A stretch of 64,000 bases of DNA from NCBI RefSeq assembly GCF_018389385.1, contig NZ_CP062698.1, positions 186,001-250,000 on the forward strand, written 5' to 3'. The notes under the pieces were generated by a model. It searched no databases. It was not told the DNA's origin and worked only from the letters and a program-made list of their open reading frames with translations. A program made the position numbers and the translations under genes. The DNA is from Anthocerotibacter panamensis C109 (lineage in GTDB: Bacteria > Cyanobacteriota > Cyanobacteriia > Gloeobacterales > Anthocerotibacteraceae). Positions 1-8,150 of this stretch are shown here, piece after piece (position 1 is the first letter of the stretch; each line of letters begins with the position of its first letter).

Positions 1-208
1 GATAGATCTGCTGACCGAACGCTGATAAATCTCGTATCAATACAGACCGCACCTGATTAACCTCTTGCGTTAAAGTTTGACACTGTGGGCAAGTCGCCTC
101 GGTCTTAAGCAGCTCAAGGTATAAACAGAGTTGATTCGGCAGTAGTTCACTGGCACGCACAACCAGGACATCAGGCAGATCCAAAAGCTGCGTCGAGCTA
201 CAGAGCAT
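1..208 (-). CDS. ISL3-family transposase, N-terminal part
   Basis: Translation from the ATG at 208 on the minus strand gives 69 residues before the window ends. They include a short N-terminal helix region, a leucine-rich stretch and a CPQC pair at about residues 44-47. This matches the N-terminal zinc-binding region typical of ISL3-family (IS204/IS1001/IS1096/IS1165) transposases. The DDE catalytic domain would lie beyond the left edge, so I cannot tell whether the gene is intact. The family assignment rests on the CxxC context and on the terminal sequence just upstream. No stop codon interrupts the visible part. Confidence 0.6.
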   Translation of the reverse strand, partial: MLCSSTQLLDLPDVLVVRASELLPNQLCLYLELLKTEATCPQCQTLTQEVNQVRSVLIRDLSAFGQQIY

Positions 209-258
209 GGCAAAAATATAAACTCTGATGCATTATACACCCTTCGAGTAAGAGAGCC
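1..258 (-). mobile_element. End of an ISL3-family insertion sequence (cut by window edge)
   Basis: This is the transposase-start end of an insertion sequence that continues past the left edge. The reverse strand carries the first 69 codons of an ISL3-like transposase. About 50 bp upstream of its start codon, the reverse strand begins GGCTCTCTTACTCG at position 258, which resembles the GG(C/G)TCT ends known for ISL3 elements. I infer that the element ends at about 258. ISL3 elements usually duplicate 8 bp of target, so 259-266 would be one copy. The other end lies outside the window, so the boundary and the duplication cannot be confirmed here. Confidence 0.6.
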
Positions 259-392
259 GGTAGATGGGGTGATTGGGGGAAAAAGGTTTTGGGGGCAGGT
301 TATAGAATTAATGGAGACCGTCTTGGCGGCGGTGTGATCTCAGTCGAACGGTCTACAAGTTTTCCTCATTGAGCTGGGACAAGTAATCTTTT

Positions 393-1715
393 GTGCGCCT
401 AACGCTCCCACCCCTCCTCAAAACACCCCTCCTGGAATGGAGCGTGCTGGCTGTCGCGCTGATTGTTGCGGTCCAATGTTTTGCCGAACGGATACGGCTG
501 GGGATTGCCTGGGAAGATAGCTATCACCATTGGCTCATCAGCGCCTACGGCTGGACTACCGGCCACTTTCAAGACCCCTTGGAGGGTCACACCGCCACTT
601 TGCCCGTCGCCCATTGGATCTACGGGCTCGTCCTGGGAATCACAGGAGTGTATAACCTCCATGCCCTGGAATGGACTGCCGCCGGAGCAACCCTCCTTAC
701 GGCTCTGCTTCTCTACCACTGGGGTGGGTTGGGCGTGGCGCTCTTGTTTCTGTTTAATCCGGTGATCTTGCTCACGGGTAGTCTGCCGGTGACCGAGCCT
801 TGGAGCGTGTTGTTGCTCCTGCTGGGGGTCTGGGCTTGGCTCCATCCGGTGCATCCCCTTTGGGCGCAGGGGGCGCTGCTTTTGGGTGTCCTCACCGATA
901 GAGGGACGTGGCCGCTCGTCCTTGCCTGCTGGGGCTGGAGTGTCTATCGTCAGCGAAATCCACTCTGGTTGCCGGTGTGCGCGCTCGTCGGCGTGGTTGT
1001 TCTCAATATCCATCTGGGGAGTCTGGAGAGTACTGCTCGGTGGGCTGAGGTGGACCAAGCGGGGATGGATGTGGCGCAGCGGGTGGACCAACTGGTTCAA
1101 TTCTCGTTTGCCCCGTTGCTGATTCCTGTGGTGCTGGCGGCTCTGGCCCTTTTGCTCAGGCGACAGCTAACGCGCCGAGATGGGGGGCTGTTGGCGCTGG
1201 GTGGGGGGTATTTGCTGCTGCTGGGGGTCTTGGTGGGGGCGGGGCAGTTGACCGGTTCGCCGCGCTACTATGGGGCGGTCATCCCCCTGTTGCTCCTGGG
1301 GAGTCGGCCTGTCTACCGCTACTGGGCTTGGGGGGTACTCCCGGTGGCCCTGCTGCTGTTTTCCCTCAAGGTCTATTACTTCGCCCGCTGGCCGCAATGG
1401 GTCATCCTCAATCAACCTCAAGTCCTGGCAGGGCGCTGGCTCAATGGTCGAGGCTCAGGCACCCTCTACACCGACAGCCCGCTTATTGCCTATCTCAGCC
1501 GCTGGCCTCTCCAAGAGGTCGCCGGAGGCAAACGCAGCCAAGGGGCTCAACCGGGGAGTTGGGCCGCCCTGGTCGGCGACGGGCGCTACCGTGCCCTCTA
1601 TCCCGCCCTCGACCTCGTTCCTGGCACGCAATGGCGGCAAGTGGGGGACTGGAGTAAGCATTGGACCGTCCGCTATGGGGCCAAACCCACCTGGGTATAT
1701 CGACGAGAACCCTAA
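393..1715 (+). CDS. Polytopic membrane protein, probable GT-C-fold glycosyltransferase
   Basis: This is a 440-residue, very hydrophobic protein with roughly ten membrane segments. After the first segment comes an acidic loop, WEDSYHHW, at residues 40-47. An acidic pair in the first extracytoplasmic loop is the hallmark of GT-C glycosyltransferases (ArnT/PMT-like), which use polyprenyl-phosphate sugars on the outer face of the membrane. A soluble C-terminal part of about 90 residues follows the last segment. The start is GTG at 393 (TTG at 391 is out of frame), with only a weak ribosome-binding site. It lies 2 kb upstream of a polysaccharide export locus on the same strand, which fits a role in glycan decoration. 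Donor and acceptor cannot be read from the sequence, and the family assignment is moderate. Confidence 0.65.
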   Translation: MRLTLPPLLKTPLLEWSVLAVALIVAVQCFAERIRLGIAWEDSYHHWLISAYGWTTGHFQDPLEGHTATLPVAHWIYGLVLGITGVYNLHALEWTAAGATLLTALLLYHWGGLGVALLFLFNPVILLTGSLPVTEPWSVLLLLLGVWAWLHPVHPLWAQGALLLGVLTDRGTWPLVLACWGWSVYRQRNPLWLPVCALVGVVVLNIHLGSLESTARWAEVDQAGMDVAQRVDQLVQFSFAPLLIPVVLAALALLLRRQLTRRDGGLLALGGGYLLLLGVLVGAGQLTGSPRYYGAVIPLLLLGSRPVYRYWAWGVLPVALLLFSLKVYYFARWPQWVILNQPQVLAGRWLNGRGSGTLYTDSPLIAYLSRWPLQEVAGGKRSQGAQPGSWAALVGDGRYRALYPALDLVPGTQWRQVGDWSKHWTVRYGAKPTWVYRREP

Positions 1716-2271
1716 CCCACCTGAATACCCCAAGGCTCGCAAGCACAAGTACGCGCTTCTTACGCGTTCTAGAGGGCAGGCGGGCGGGCGATTTTGCCTA
1801 CGGTTTACTTGGGGGATCAGCATCACTGCGCTACAGGAGGGTGTTACGTAAATACCGCGGTGTATCAGGGCAGGCAAATCTGAATGCAACCTGGATTTCT
1901 AGCTCGTGGGCTGATGGCTCGTGCATCTAACTACGTGGTTTAAAATACCACTTCTGTCATATAAGCTACGGGTCTGGCGGGTTGATTTTTCTGGTTAGGA
2001 TGACTCAAAAGCTTCATAGGAGCTAGCTTTGTCACAGAAAAACTGCTGTATATAGACCCTTGACAAAAAATGTGGCGACAGCCGGTCTTACCCACAAAAT
2101 GCAATCAGGAAATATACCTAGGAATCTCCCTATTTATTCATCAATTTCGCAGCTAGAAATCTGGTGAGTTCCAAACTTGTTTATTTCAAAAACACACATC
2201 TATTTGCTGGCGAGCTAAAGTTGATTAGGAGCTTAACTTCTGTGCAGTGAAAACGTTTCCCAGGATCGACC
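1716..2271. other. 556-bp intergenic region without a convincing gene
   Basis: The region changes from GC-rich to distinctly AT-richer after about 1930. I find no coding frame with a credible start and ribosome-binding site. There is a small inverted repeat GTGGT-N7-ACCAC near 1935-1953 and a TTGACA at about 2070 without a good -10 partner. It probably holds the promoter of the response regulator gene at 2272. Confidence 0.5.
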
Positions 2272-3027
2272 ATGAAAAAAATTAAAGTCCTGATTGCGGA
2301 TGACCACGCCCTGATCCGTAGCGGTATCCGTATCATGCTACTAACTGCCAACGATATGACCGTGGTGGGGGAAGCGAGCGATGGTGAGGAGGCAATGCAG
2401 CTCTACGATCGGCTCAAGCCCGACGTTTTACTCCTCGATATCTCCATGCCTACGTTGGACGGGATCGAAGTCACACGACTGCTCAAGCAACGTTACCCCG
2501 AGGCAAAAATACTGATTGTAACCATGCATGAAAGTGAAGAATATCTCTTTCGGATCATGCGTGCGGGGGCAAGCGGCTATCTGTTAAAAAATTCGGATAA
2601 GCAAGAACTTCTACAGGCTATCCGTTCGGTCGCAGCGGGCGAGCAGACTTTTAGTGCTGCGATCTCCCGGTTGATGACCGAGAAGTACGTGCGCGAGGCG
2701 CAACAGAGCGCACAACAAAAGGTTCCGCATGTGGAACAGCGTCCTGTTCGCCCCAACCTAGGTGCGCAGAACATCCACTTGACCAATCGGGAGTGGGAAA
2801 TCTTTACCCTAGTCGCCGAGGGCTACACCAATCAGGAAATCGCCCGTCAGTTGTCGATCAGCCCGCGGACGGTCGATACCCACCGCAATAACCTGATGAA
2901 AAAGTTGAGAATTAAGAACACTGCCGGATTGGTCCGCTTTGCCTTAGAGCAGGGACTTACCTCCTCTTCCGAGCGAATGGTGCGCCCGGATCGCTCCTCA
3001 TCCTCTGATTCTACGCCCGTCCAATAG
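2272..3027 (+). CDS. NarL/FixJ-family response regulator
   Basis: A two-domain DNA-binding response regulator of 251 residues. The receiver domain (about 4-122) has the acidic pair D10-D11, the phospho-acceptor D56 in LLLDISMP, T84 and the conserved K106 in YLLK. A LuxR-type helix-turn-helix lies at about 168-232 (LTNREWEIF, then SPRTVDTHRNNL), followed by a Ser-rich tail of about 20 residues. All catalytic residues are present, so it should be phosphorylated by a partner histidine kinase, but none is adjacent. The start is ATG at 2272 behind an AGGA sequence. Its position before the polysaccharide locus suggests, without proving, control of surface glycan genes. Confidence 0.93.
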   Translation: MKKIKVLIADDHALIRSGIRIMLLTANDMTVVGEASDGEEAMQLYDRLKPDVLLLDISMPTLDGIEVTRLLKQRYPEAKILIVTMHESEEYLFRIMRAGASGYLLKNSDKQELLQAIRSVAAGEQTFSAAISRLMTEKYVREAQQSAQQKVPHVEQRPVRPNLGAQNIHLTNREWEIFTLVAEGYTNQEIARQLSISPRTVDTHRNNLMKKLRIKNTAGLVRFALEQGLTSSSERMVRPDRSSSSDSTPVQ

Positions 3028-3035
3028 ACCCGGTA

Positions 3036-3062
3036 CCCGTGAATTCCTAGGCAATTCACGGG
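3036..3062 (+). terminator. Perfect 10-bp hairpin after the response regulator
   Basis: CCCGTGAATT is followed by a 7-nt loop and its exact complement AATTCACGGG, starting 8 bp after the stop codon. The position fits transcription termination or 3'-end protection, but there is no T-run after the stem, so it is not a classical Rho-independent terminator. Confidence 0.45.
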
Positions 3063-3404
3063 AGTGTAGTTGCGTTTAGTTATCTAGCGACTATTTACGA
3101 GCTTTACCCGGTTGTGAAGCCATAGGAATTTCTATTAGAGTTCGTACAGAAATTGGTTTGAATCCAATTTTTACAGAGACTCTTGTTAAGTAGACGCCTG
3201 TGTGTGCACTTCTCAAGAATCCCTCAGGGGCTCATTGTGTCTGAATGCATCACGATGACCGTTATTTCCTATCTTGTCCATGCGCAGTACGATGCTCACA
3301 ACAGTCAGCAGGACTGGATCGAGGACTTATATGCTCTCGATCCTGTGGCAGTTTTGCGTGTGGTATTCATCCCTCACTGTTCCCTCAAGGAAGGAAAGAT
3401 CATC
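3063..3404. other. 342-bp region upstream of the small Cys/His protein gene
   Basis: The reading frame of the next gene stays open back to 3183, with possible starts at 3183 and 3255, but those upstream residues look unlike conserved protein and lack a ribosome-binding site. An AT-rich hairpin, AAATTGG-N7-CCAATTT followed by TT, lies at about 3150-3172 and could be a weak terminator or leader structure. I see nothing else. Confidence 0.4.
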
Positions 3405-3806
3405 ATGGCTCACAAGAGGAGTCGTGCCAAATTCTCTCTGCGTGCTGAGTGTCCTCACTGTAGTGTTCGACTTTGGCGATTGAATAGCAAGAAGAACTAC
3501 CTTCTTCTCGACCATGTGAAGTCCATCATGGAAGCGACTGGATACCATCACAGGCAATCCAAGCTACTGAGACTACAGGGAACTTATGTCGATCACTCGC
3601 GCTGGGTGGAAGCATTTTTTTGTGCTGAGCACGGGACGATGTGGCTGATGGTCCTCAAAGACCGTGGCACAGGACAGTGCGAAGTCCGGGTTCCCACAGA
3701 CCGTGAGTGGGAGGATGTGGCGGGCTTGATTGACCCCAACCGGCCCAACCCCAGCGTCAGTGAATATTCCTGGCGCTCCAGCCGCGGGGCTACAGCCTCA
3801 CCGTGA
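3405..3806 (+). CDS. Conserved cyanobacterial hypothetical protein with CHCC-type metal motif
   Basis: A protein of 133 residues of unknown function. Visible features are C16-P-H-C19 near the N-terminus and FFCAEHG with C73 and H76 later. Together they make a plausible zinc site (CxxC plus CxxH). The middle is basic (VDHSRWVEAFF) and the end reads NPSVSEYSWRSSRG. The overall pattern (RLWRLNS..., WVE.FFC.EHG, DP..PNPSVSE) is one I associate with a small protein family widespread in cyanobacteria. I chose ATG 3405 because an AAGGAAAG sequence lies at suitable distance. Longer starts at 3255 or 3183 remain possible. It sits 15 bp upstream of the polysaccharide export gene, so the two may be co-transcribed. 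Confidence 0.75.
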   Translation: MAHKRSRAKFSLRAECPHCSVRLWRLNSKKNYLLLDHVKSIMEATGYHHRQSKLLRLQGTYVDHSRWVEAFFCAEHGTMWLMVLKDRGTGQCEVRVPTDREWEDVAGLIDPNRPNPSVSEYSWRSSRGATASP

Positions 3807-3821
3807 CTAAGGAGGTCTATC

Positions 3822-4868
3822 ATGCAACGCCTGATCCTGGGTGCTTTGCTGCTCATGGGGGTTCCCCCACTGGCTCTCGCACAACAGGGGGCGGCTTCTG
3901 TCGCCTTGAGTACCTCGGTGGCGACCCAGGGCTATCGCCTCAGAAGCGGGGATGCGATTCATGTGGAGGTCTTTGAATTTCCTGAAATCTCCAAAGATCA
4001 GCTCATCCTGCCCGACGGCTCGATCAATGTCATGCTCCTCGGGGTAATCCGAGCAGCAGGGCGCACCCCTGAGGAGCTGTCTCAGGAGTTGGTGCGCCGC
4101 TTCCAGGGGATGCTGGCCCGTCCGGTCGTGGCGGTCAATGTCCTCAAAACCCGGCCCCTTAGGGTCAATGTTGTGGGTGAGGTACTCCGGCCCGGTCCGC
4201 AGGACTTCGCACAGCGCACCAGTGGCAATCCCGATCAGAAATCTGACAGCAGTGGCATCGAGACCCTCAGTAGTGCGCTCGCGCTCGCTGGTGGGGTGAC
4301 GCCTTTGGCTGATCTGCGCCAGGTGACCATTCTGCACCAGACAGAAGACGGTCCTCACGAGCGCCAGGTAGACCTATGGCAAGCCCTCCAGAGTGGGGAC
4401 TTCAGCCAGGATATTCCGCTCAGCGATGGGGATACAGTCAAGATCCCGACGCTGACTCAAGGCGATGCTGTAGCCCAGCAGATGGCCCAGGAAGTAGCCG
4501 TCACAACGCTGGCACCCCGCTCGATCCAGGTGCAGGTCGCAGGGGAAGTCAAAAATGCGGGTCAGGTCACTATTGACCCGCGTAGCTCAGTCCTCAACGC
4601 CATCTCTCAAGCCGGAGGGCCGACCCGAGAAGCGGATCTGGGGAGTATTCTGGTTGCCCGTCTAGGAGCCAGTGGTCGTGTCGAGCGTCTAACGGTCAAC
4701 TATGGCGACCTCATCGCGGGCAAGAGCAGCTTTCAGGTCCGCAATGGAGATGTCATCTATGTGGCCCGCGACGGGGGCTTTCAGTTTGCTGATGGCGTGG
4801 GAGCCTTTCTCAATCCCATCGGCGAGCTGTTTAGGGTCATCTTCCTAGGAGGACGGCTAGGCCGGTAA
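3822..4868 (+). CDS. Polysaccharide export protein, Wza/OPX family
   Basis: A secreted 348-residue protein of the outer-membrane polysaccharide export family. Residues 1-20 form a signal peptide ending ALA-QQ. Unlike E. coli Wza there is no lipobox cysteine at the cleavage site. The Poly_export domain covers about 35-120 (YRLRSGDAIHVEVF, PDGSINVMLLG), followed by two SLBB-like beta-grasp repeats (about 120-215 and 230-315), each with the typical GEV..PG or GEV.NAG start. In known systems this protein forms a periplasm-spanning channel for capsule or released polysaccharide. A strong AAGGAGGT ribosome-binding site precedes the ATG. No Wzc-type kinase or Wzx/Wzy gene is adjacent. Confidence 0.9.
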   Translation: MQRLILGALLLMGVPPLALAQQGAASVALSTSVATQGYRLRSGDAIHVEVFEFPEISKDQLILPDGSINVMLLGVIRAAGRTPEELSQELVRRFQGMLARPVVAVNVLKTRPLRVNVVGEVLRPGPQDFAQRTSGNPDQKSDSSGIETLSSALALAGGVTPLADLRQVTILHQTEDGPHERQVDLWQALQSGDFSQDIPLSDGDTVKIPTLTQGDAVAQQMAQEVAVTTLAPRSIQVQVAGEVKNAGQVTIDPRSSVLNAISQAGGPTREADLGSILVARLGASGRVERLTVNYGDLIAGKSSFQVRNGDVIYVARDGGFQFADGVGAFLNPIGELFRVIFLGGRLGR

Positions 4869-4915
4869 AGCTGATGCTCTGAAATTTACGATTCACCCAT
4901 CCGAGAGTGTTTGCG

Positions 4916-5920
4916 ATGAAAGCTTTTATTCTCGCTGCCGGACAGGGGACGCGCCTGCGCCCCTTTACCGATGAACTTCCGAAGCCCCTCATCCCCGTCC
5001 TCAATCGCCCGGTCATGGAGCGGGTGATGAGCCTGTGCCGAGCGCATGGTTTCACGGACCTCGTCGCCAACCTCCACTACAAGGGAGCGAAGATCGAAGC
5101 GACCTTCGGCGATGGGCAAGCCTACGGCGTCAACCTCACCTACTCCTGGGAAGAAGAGCTACTGGGCACGGCTGGAGGGGTGCGCAGGCAGGCGGACTAC
5201 CTGGGCTCAGAGACGTTCGCGGTCTTCTCTGGGGATGTAGTGACCAACCTGGACCTCACCCAACTGCTGGCCTTTCACCGCGAACATGGAGGCATCGCCA
5301 CCATGGCGGTCCGTGAGGTCGCGGACCCTTCCGGCTTTGGGGTCGTGGTGATGGACCGGGCGACAGGCCGGATTCAGTCCTTCCAGGAAAAACCCAAGCC
5401 CGGTACTGAGCAATCCCGGCTAGCCAACATGGGGATCTATATCCTGGAGCCGGGGGTGTTTGAGCAAATTCCCCCAGACACCGTCTTCGACTTCGGTCAT
5501 CAGTTATTCCCGCAGTTATTGGCGAAGGGCGTCCCCCTCTACGCGATGCGCACGGATGCCTATTGGTCGGATGTGGGGACTTTGGCCCAATATCTGTACA
5601 CCCATTGGGACCTCCTGACGCGTATGGATATCTTGCCGTTCAAAAAACGTGTAGGCCAAGGTACAGTCATCGAACCGGGCGCGGTGGTCTCGAGCAGGGT
5701 GCTGATTGGGGAGAACTGTCACATTCAGTCCGGGGCGGTGGTGATGGGCTTTAGCTGTATCGGAGACGGGACGGTGGTCAAGCCCAGTGCCCGAGTGCTG
5801 GACAGTATTGTTTGGGACACAGAGCAGTTTCGCCGCCTGAGTGTGGGGGACGAAGTGGTCCGCTCCATCGTCAGCCATGGCAAGCGGGTGGTGGTGGGGT
5901 TTAAAGGATTGGTTGCGTAG
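4916..5920 (+). CDS. Sugar-phosphate nucleotidyltransferase with left-handed beta-helix tail
   Basis: This 334-residue enzyme should activate a sugar phosphate to an NDP-sugar. The N-terminal nucleotidyltransferase domain begins AFILAAGQGTRLRPFT with the PKPLIPV motif at about 23-29, matching mannose-1-phosphate guanylyltransferase and glucose-1-phosphate thymidylyltransferase relatives. A C-terminal hexapeptide-repeat region (about 245-310, e.g. IGENCHIQSGAVVMG) forms a left-handed beta-helix. The layout is closest to MpgA/ManC-like GDP-mannose enzymes, but the nucleotide cannot be fixed from the sequence. I prefer ATG 4916 (MKAFILAAG) over GTG 4907. It lies 47 bp after the export gene and probably belongs to the same operon. 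Confidence 0.88.
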   Translation: MKAFILAAGQGTRLRPFTDELPKPLIPVLNRPVMERVMSLCRAHGFTDLVANLHYKGAKIEATFGDGQAYGVNLTYSWEEELLGTAGGVRRQADYLGSETFAVFSGDVVTNLDLTQLLAFHREHGGIATMAVREVADPSGFGVVVMDRATGRIQSFQEKPKPGTEQSRLANMGIYILEPGVFEQIPPDTVFDFGHQLFPQLLAKGVPLYAMRTDAYWSDVGTLAQYLYTHWDLLTRMDILPFKKRVGQGTVIEPGAVVSSRVLIGENCHIQSGAVVMGFSCIGDGTVVKPSARVLDSIVWDTEQFRRLSVGDEVVRSIVSHGKRVVVGFKGLVA

Positions 5921-5998
5921 GGGCGGCCCGGTCTTGATTTAGAACAGCCCTGAGGTGTGTCGGCGCGTTGGATGTTTAGGATACGGAGGAATAGGTTT

Positions 5999-6196
5999 AT
6001 GGAAAGCGACCAGATACTTCAGGTTAAAGTTCTAGACGAGATGGACAACGGCTCCACGGACCTGCTGGATAAGGCAGCAGACCCCGCCCTCGACCAGGAG
6101 GGACAGACCCACGGAGTGGTGCAGTTTGACCAAAGCCCCAACCTCCAGGGCTACGGTGAGAAAGGTTGGGACAAACTCCCTCTGTTGTTTTTATAG
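5999..6196 (+). CDS. Small acidic protein of unknown function (65 aa)
   Basis: I do not recognise this ORF. It is supported by a very good ribosome-binding site (GGAGGA about 8 bp before ATG 5999) and by its position between a nucleotidyltransferase gene and an ABC exporter. The product is rich in Asp, Glu and Gln in its first 45 residues (MESDQILQVKVLDEMDNG), has no cysteine, no signal peptide and no membrane segment, and ends in a short hydrophobic LPLLFL. It could be a small regulatory or partner protein of the exporter or a non-coding artefact. Testing for homologues next to similar exporters would decide. Confidence 0.4.
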   Translation: MESDQILQVKVLDEMDNGSTDLLDKAADPALDQEGQTHGVVQFDQSPNLQGYGEKGWDKLPLLFL

Positions 6197-6232
6197 GGCT
6201 GTCGCGAGGGGCCGCCTCTCAAGGGCAGCCCT
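6195..6232 (+). terminator. GC-rich hairpin before the ABC exporter gene
   Basis: AGGGCTG pairs with CAGCCCT across an inner GAGG/CCTC stem, starting at the stop codon of the 65-residue ORF. There is no T-run after it, so it could be a weak terminator, a processing site or a leader structure for the exporter mRNA. Confidence 0.3.
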
Positions 6233-6297
6233 GCCTGACGGGGGTATGATTACCTTGTACTCGGCTTTAACCCTCCTTATTGTTCTCAGGAGTTGCT

Positions 6298-8118
6298 GTG
6301 CCTAAGCTGTTTTTTGGAATTGCCACACGACGCCTCAGCAACCTCCGAGCTTTCCTAGGTGCGGTCCAAGCGGTACCCCGGCGAGCTTTATACCTTGGGC
6401 TGGGGGCCATGATCGTGTCGTCGTTACTCGATGGTCTGGGCATTGGCCTGATGGTGCCGTTCCTCAAAATCCTGCTCGGGGAGCAGGGCACTGTCAAACT
6501 GCCGGGGGCCGGGGGGCTCAATGCTTGGCTCGCCCAGCAGGGCAAGGGGGAACTGCTCGCGGTCTTTGCTGGTGTTTTGCTGGGTTTGCTGGTCTTCAAG
6601 GGGGTCGCCTACTACCTGTCTCAGGTGTGGACTTCTGAGTACAAAGAGACGGCTCTGGAGTTGTTGCGCAAGCATCTCTACCGGATCTACCTCAACGCCC
6701 CGATGACCTTCTACGACCAGAACCAACTGGGCTTCGCCAGCAGTACCCTCCAGGGGGATCTGGTTCGTCTGCGCAATATGTTCGCCAATATTTTTACGGG
6801 CCTGACCGCGTTTATCACCTTGCTTGCCTATCTGGGGATTTTGCTGCTTGTATCCTGGCAAATGACCCTCCTCATTGCGACCATCATCGCGATCACAGCC
6901 CAGAGCCTGAGCTATATCCTGCGCTATATCAAAGAATCAGGCCGCGTCGCTACGGATATCGCCCGTATGATGAGCTTCGAGATCCTCAACACCCTGGAGG
7001 GTATCCAGGTCATCAAGTCCTACGGCACTGAGGAATACGAACTCAAACGCTTCGATACTCTGGCCCAAGAGAGCTTCCGCGCCAACCACGATTTGGCTGT
7101 CCGTCGTGCTCTGATGGAGCCCTTGACGGAGACTGCTATCGTCACGCTGGCTCTAGGCGTACTGGTGGGAGCCTATGCGTTGCTCATCTCCAAAGGTTTG
7201 TTGAGTACGGCGGGGTTGTTGGTCTTCATGTTGGTGTTGATCAAAGTGGTGCCCATCGCCAAGAAGATTAACGTGACCCGCAGTTTTATCCAGGAGTCTA
7301 TTCCTTCGCTCCAAAAAGTCGTAGAAGCGCTCCGGCTCTACGAGCGCTATCCCCTTCCTAGCGGTCAGCAATCTTTTCCAGGGCTCAAGGAATCCCTGGT
7401 CTTTGAGGAGGTCTTTTTCTCCTATCCCCAAAAGCCTGGGGTACTCAAGGGTATTGACCTGATCATCGCGCGCGGCAGCACTGTCGCGTTGGTCGGAGCC
7501 TCCGGTGCGGGCAAATCCACCTTGGCTGCGCTCATTGCTCGCTTTTATGAGGTGACGGGCGGGGCGATCCGGGTGGATGGAGAAGATATTCGCAATTTTG
7601 AAGTCTCCTCCTTGCGCCGCGCCATTGGCATCGTCAGTCAAGAGACTTACATCTTTAATACTTCGGTGCGCAACAATATTGCCTACGGTCTAGAAGGGGT
7701 ACCTGAAGAGCAGATCGAGGCCGCCGCTCGTCTAGCGAATGCCCACGACTTTATCTGTGAGTTGCCCAAGGGCTATGACACTGTGGTCGGCGACCGGGGC
7801 ATTCAGCTCTCGGGGGGGCAGCGGCAGCGTATTTCTATCGCCCGCGCGATCCTGCGCAATCCAGAGGTGTTGATCCTCGACGAGGCAACCAGTGCCCTGG
7901 ATTCGGAATCGGAGCGTCTGGTGCAGGAGGCCTTAGAGCGTCTGAGCTGCAATCGGACGGTGCTCATCATCGCCCACCGGCTGGCTACAGTCCGCAATGC
8001 CGACCGCATCATTGTCATGGAGCAAGGCCGTATCTTGGAGGATGGCGAACACAACCAGCTCCTGGCACGCAAGGGCCTCTACTGGTCTTATCACAACCTG
8101 CAAACTTTGCCTGCTTAA
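6298..8118 (+). CDS. Fused ABC exporter (membrane + ATPase), MsbA/lipid-flippase type
   Basis: A 606-residue half-transporter in the inner membrane, expected to work as a homodimer. Residues about 30-330 hold six membrane helices (ABC_membrane fold). The ATPase domain at about 350-595 has Walker A GASGAGKST, signature LSGGQRQR, Walker [13 protein letters not shown] and the H-loop IIAHRLATV. All ATP-binding motifs are intact. The GTG at 6298 is the likely start because AGGAG lies 5 bp upstream. TTG at 6280 would add six residues. Neighbours are glycan genes, so its substrate is probably a lipid-linked glycan or glycolipid. It has no peptidase domain, so it is not a typical bacteriocin exporter. 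Confidence 0.92.
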   Translation: MPKLFFGIATRRLSNLRAFLGAVQAVPRRALYLGLGAMIVSSLLDGLGIGLMVPFLKILLGEQGTVKLPGAGGLNAWLAQQGKGELLAVFAGVLLGLLVFKGVAYYLSQVWTSEYKETALELLRKHLYRIYLNAPMTFYDQNQLGFASSTLQGDLVRLRNMFANIFTGLTAFITLLAYLGILLLVSWQMTLLIATIIAITAQSLSYILRYIKESGRVATDIARMMSFEILNTLEGIQVIKSYGTEEYELKRFDTLAQESFRANHDLAVRRALMEPLTETAIVTLALGVLVGAYALLISKGLLSTAGLLVFMLVLIKVVPIAKKINVTRSFIQESIPSLQKVVEALRLYERYPLPSGQQSFPGLKESLVFEEVFFSYPQKPGVLKGIDLIIARGSTVALVGASGAGKSTLAALIARFYEVTGGAIRVDGEDIRNFEVSSLRRAIGIVSQETYIFNTSVRNNIAYGLEGVPEEQIEAAARLANAHDFICELPKGYDTVVGDRGIQLSGGQRQRISIARAILRNPEVLILDEATSALDSESERLVQEALERLSCNRTVLIIAHRLATVRNADRIIVMEQGRILEDGEHNQLLARKGLYWSYHNLQTLPA

Positions 8119-8150
8119 GCCCGCCTTCATGCATGAGGGAGGAACCCATC

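Noticed and set aside
399-1100. Long open frame on the minus strand
   Set aside because: It runs antisense to a clear membrane protein gene and has no family features; it is a by-product of GC-rich codon use.
2061-2110. Possible promoter with TTGACA
   Set aside because: There is no acceptable -10 element at the proper distance.
3150-3172. Possible tRNA arm (GGTTTGAATCC)
   Set aside because: No acceptor stem or other arms are present; it is just an AT-rich hairpin.
5999-8118. A bacteriocin system (small ORF plus ABC exporter)
   Set aside because: The exporter lacks a peptidase domain, the small protein has no leader or GG motif, and the neighbours are glycan genes.
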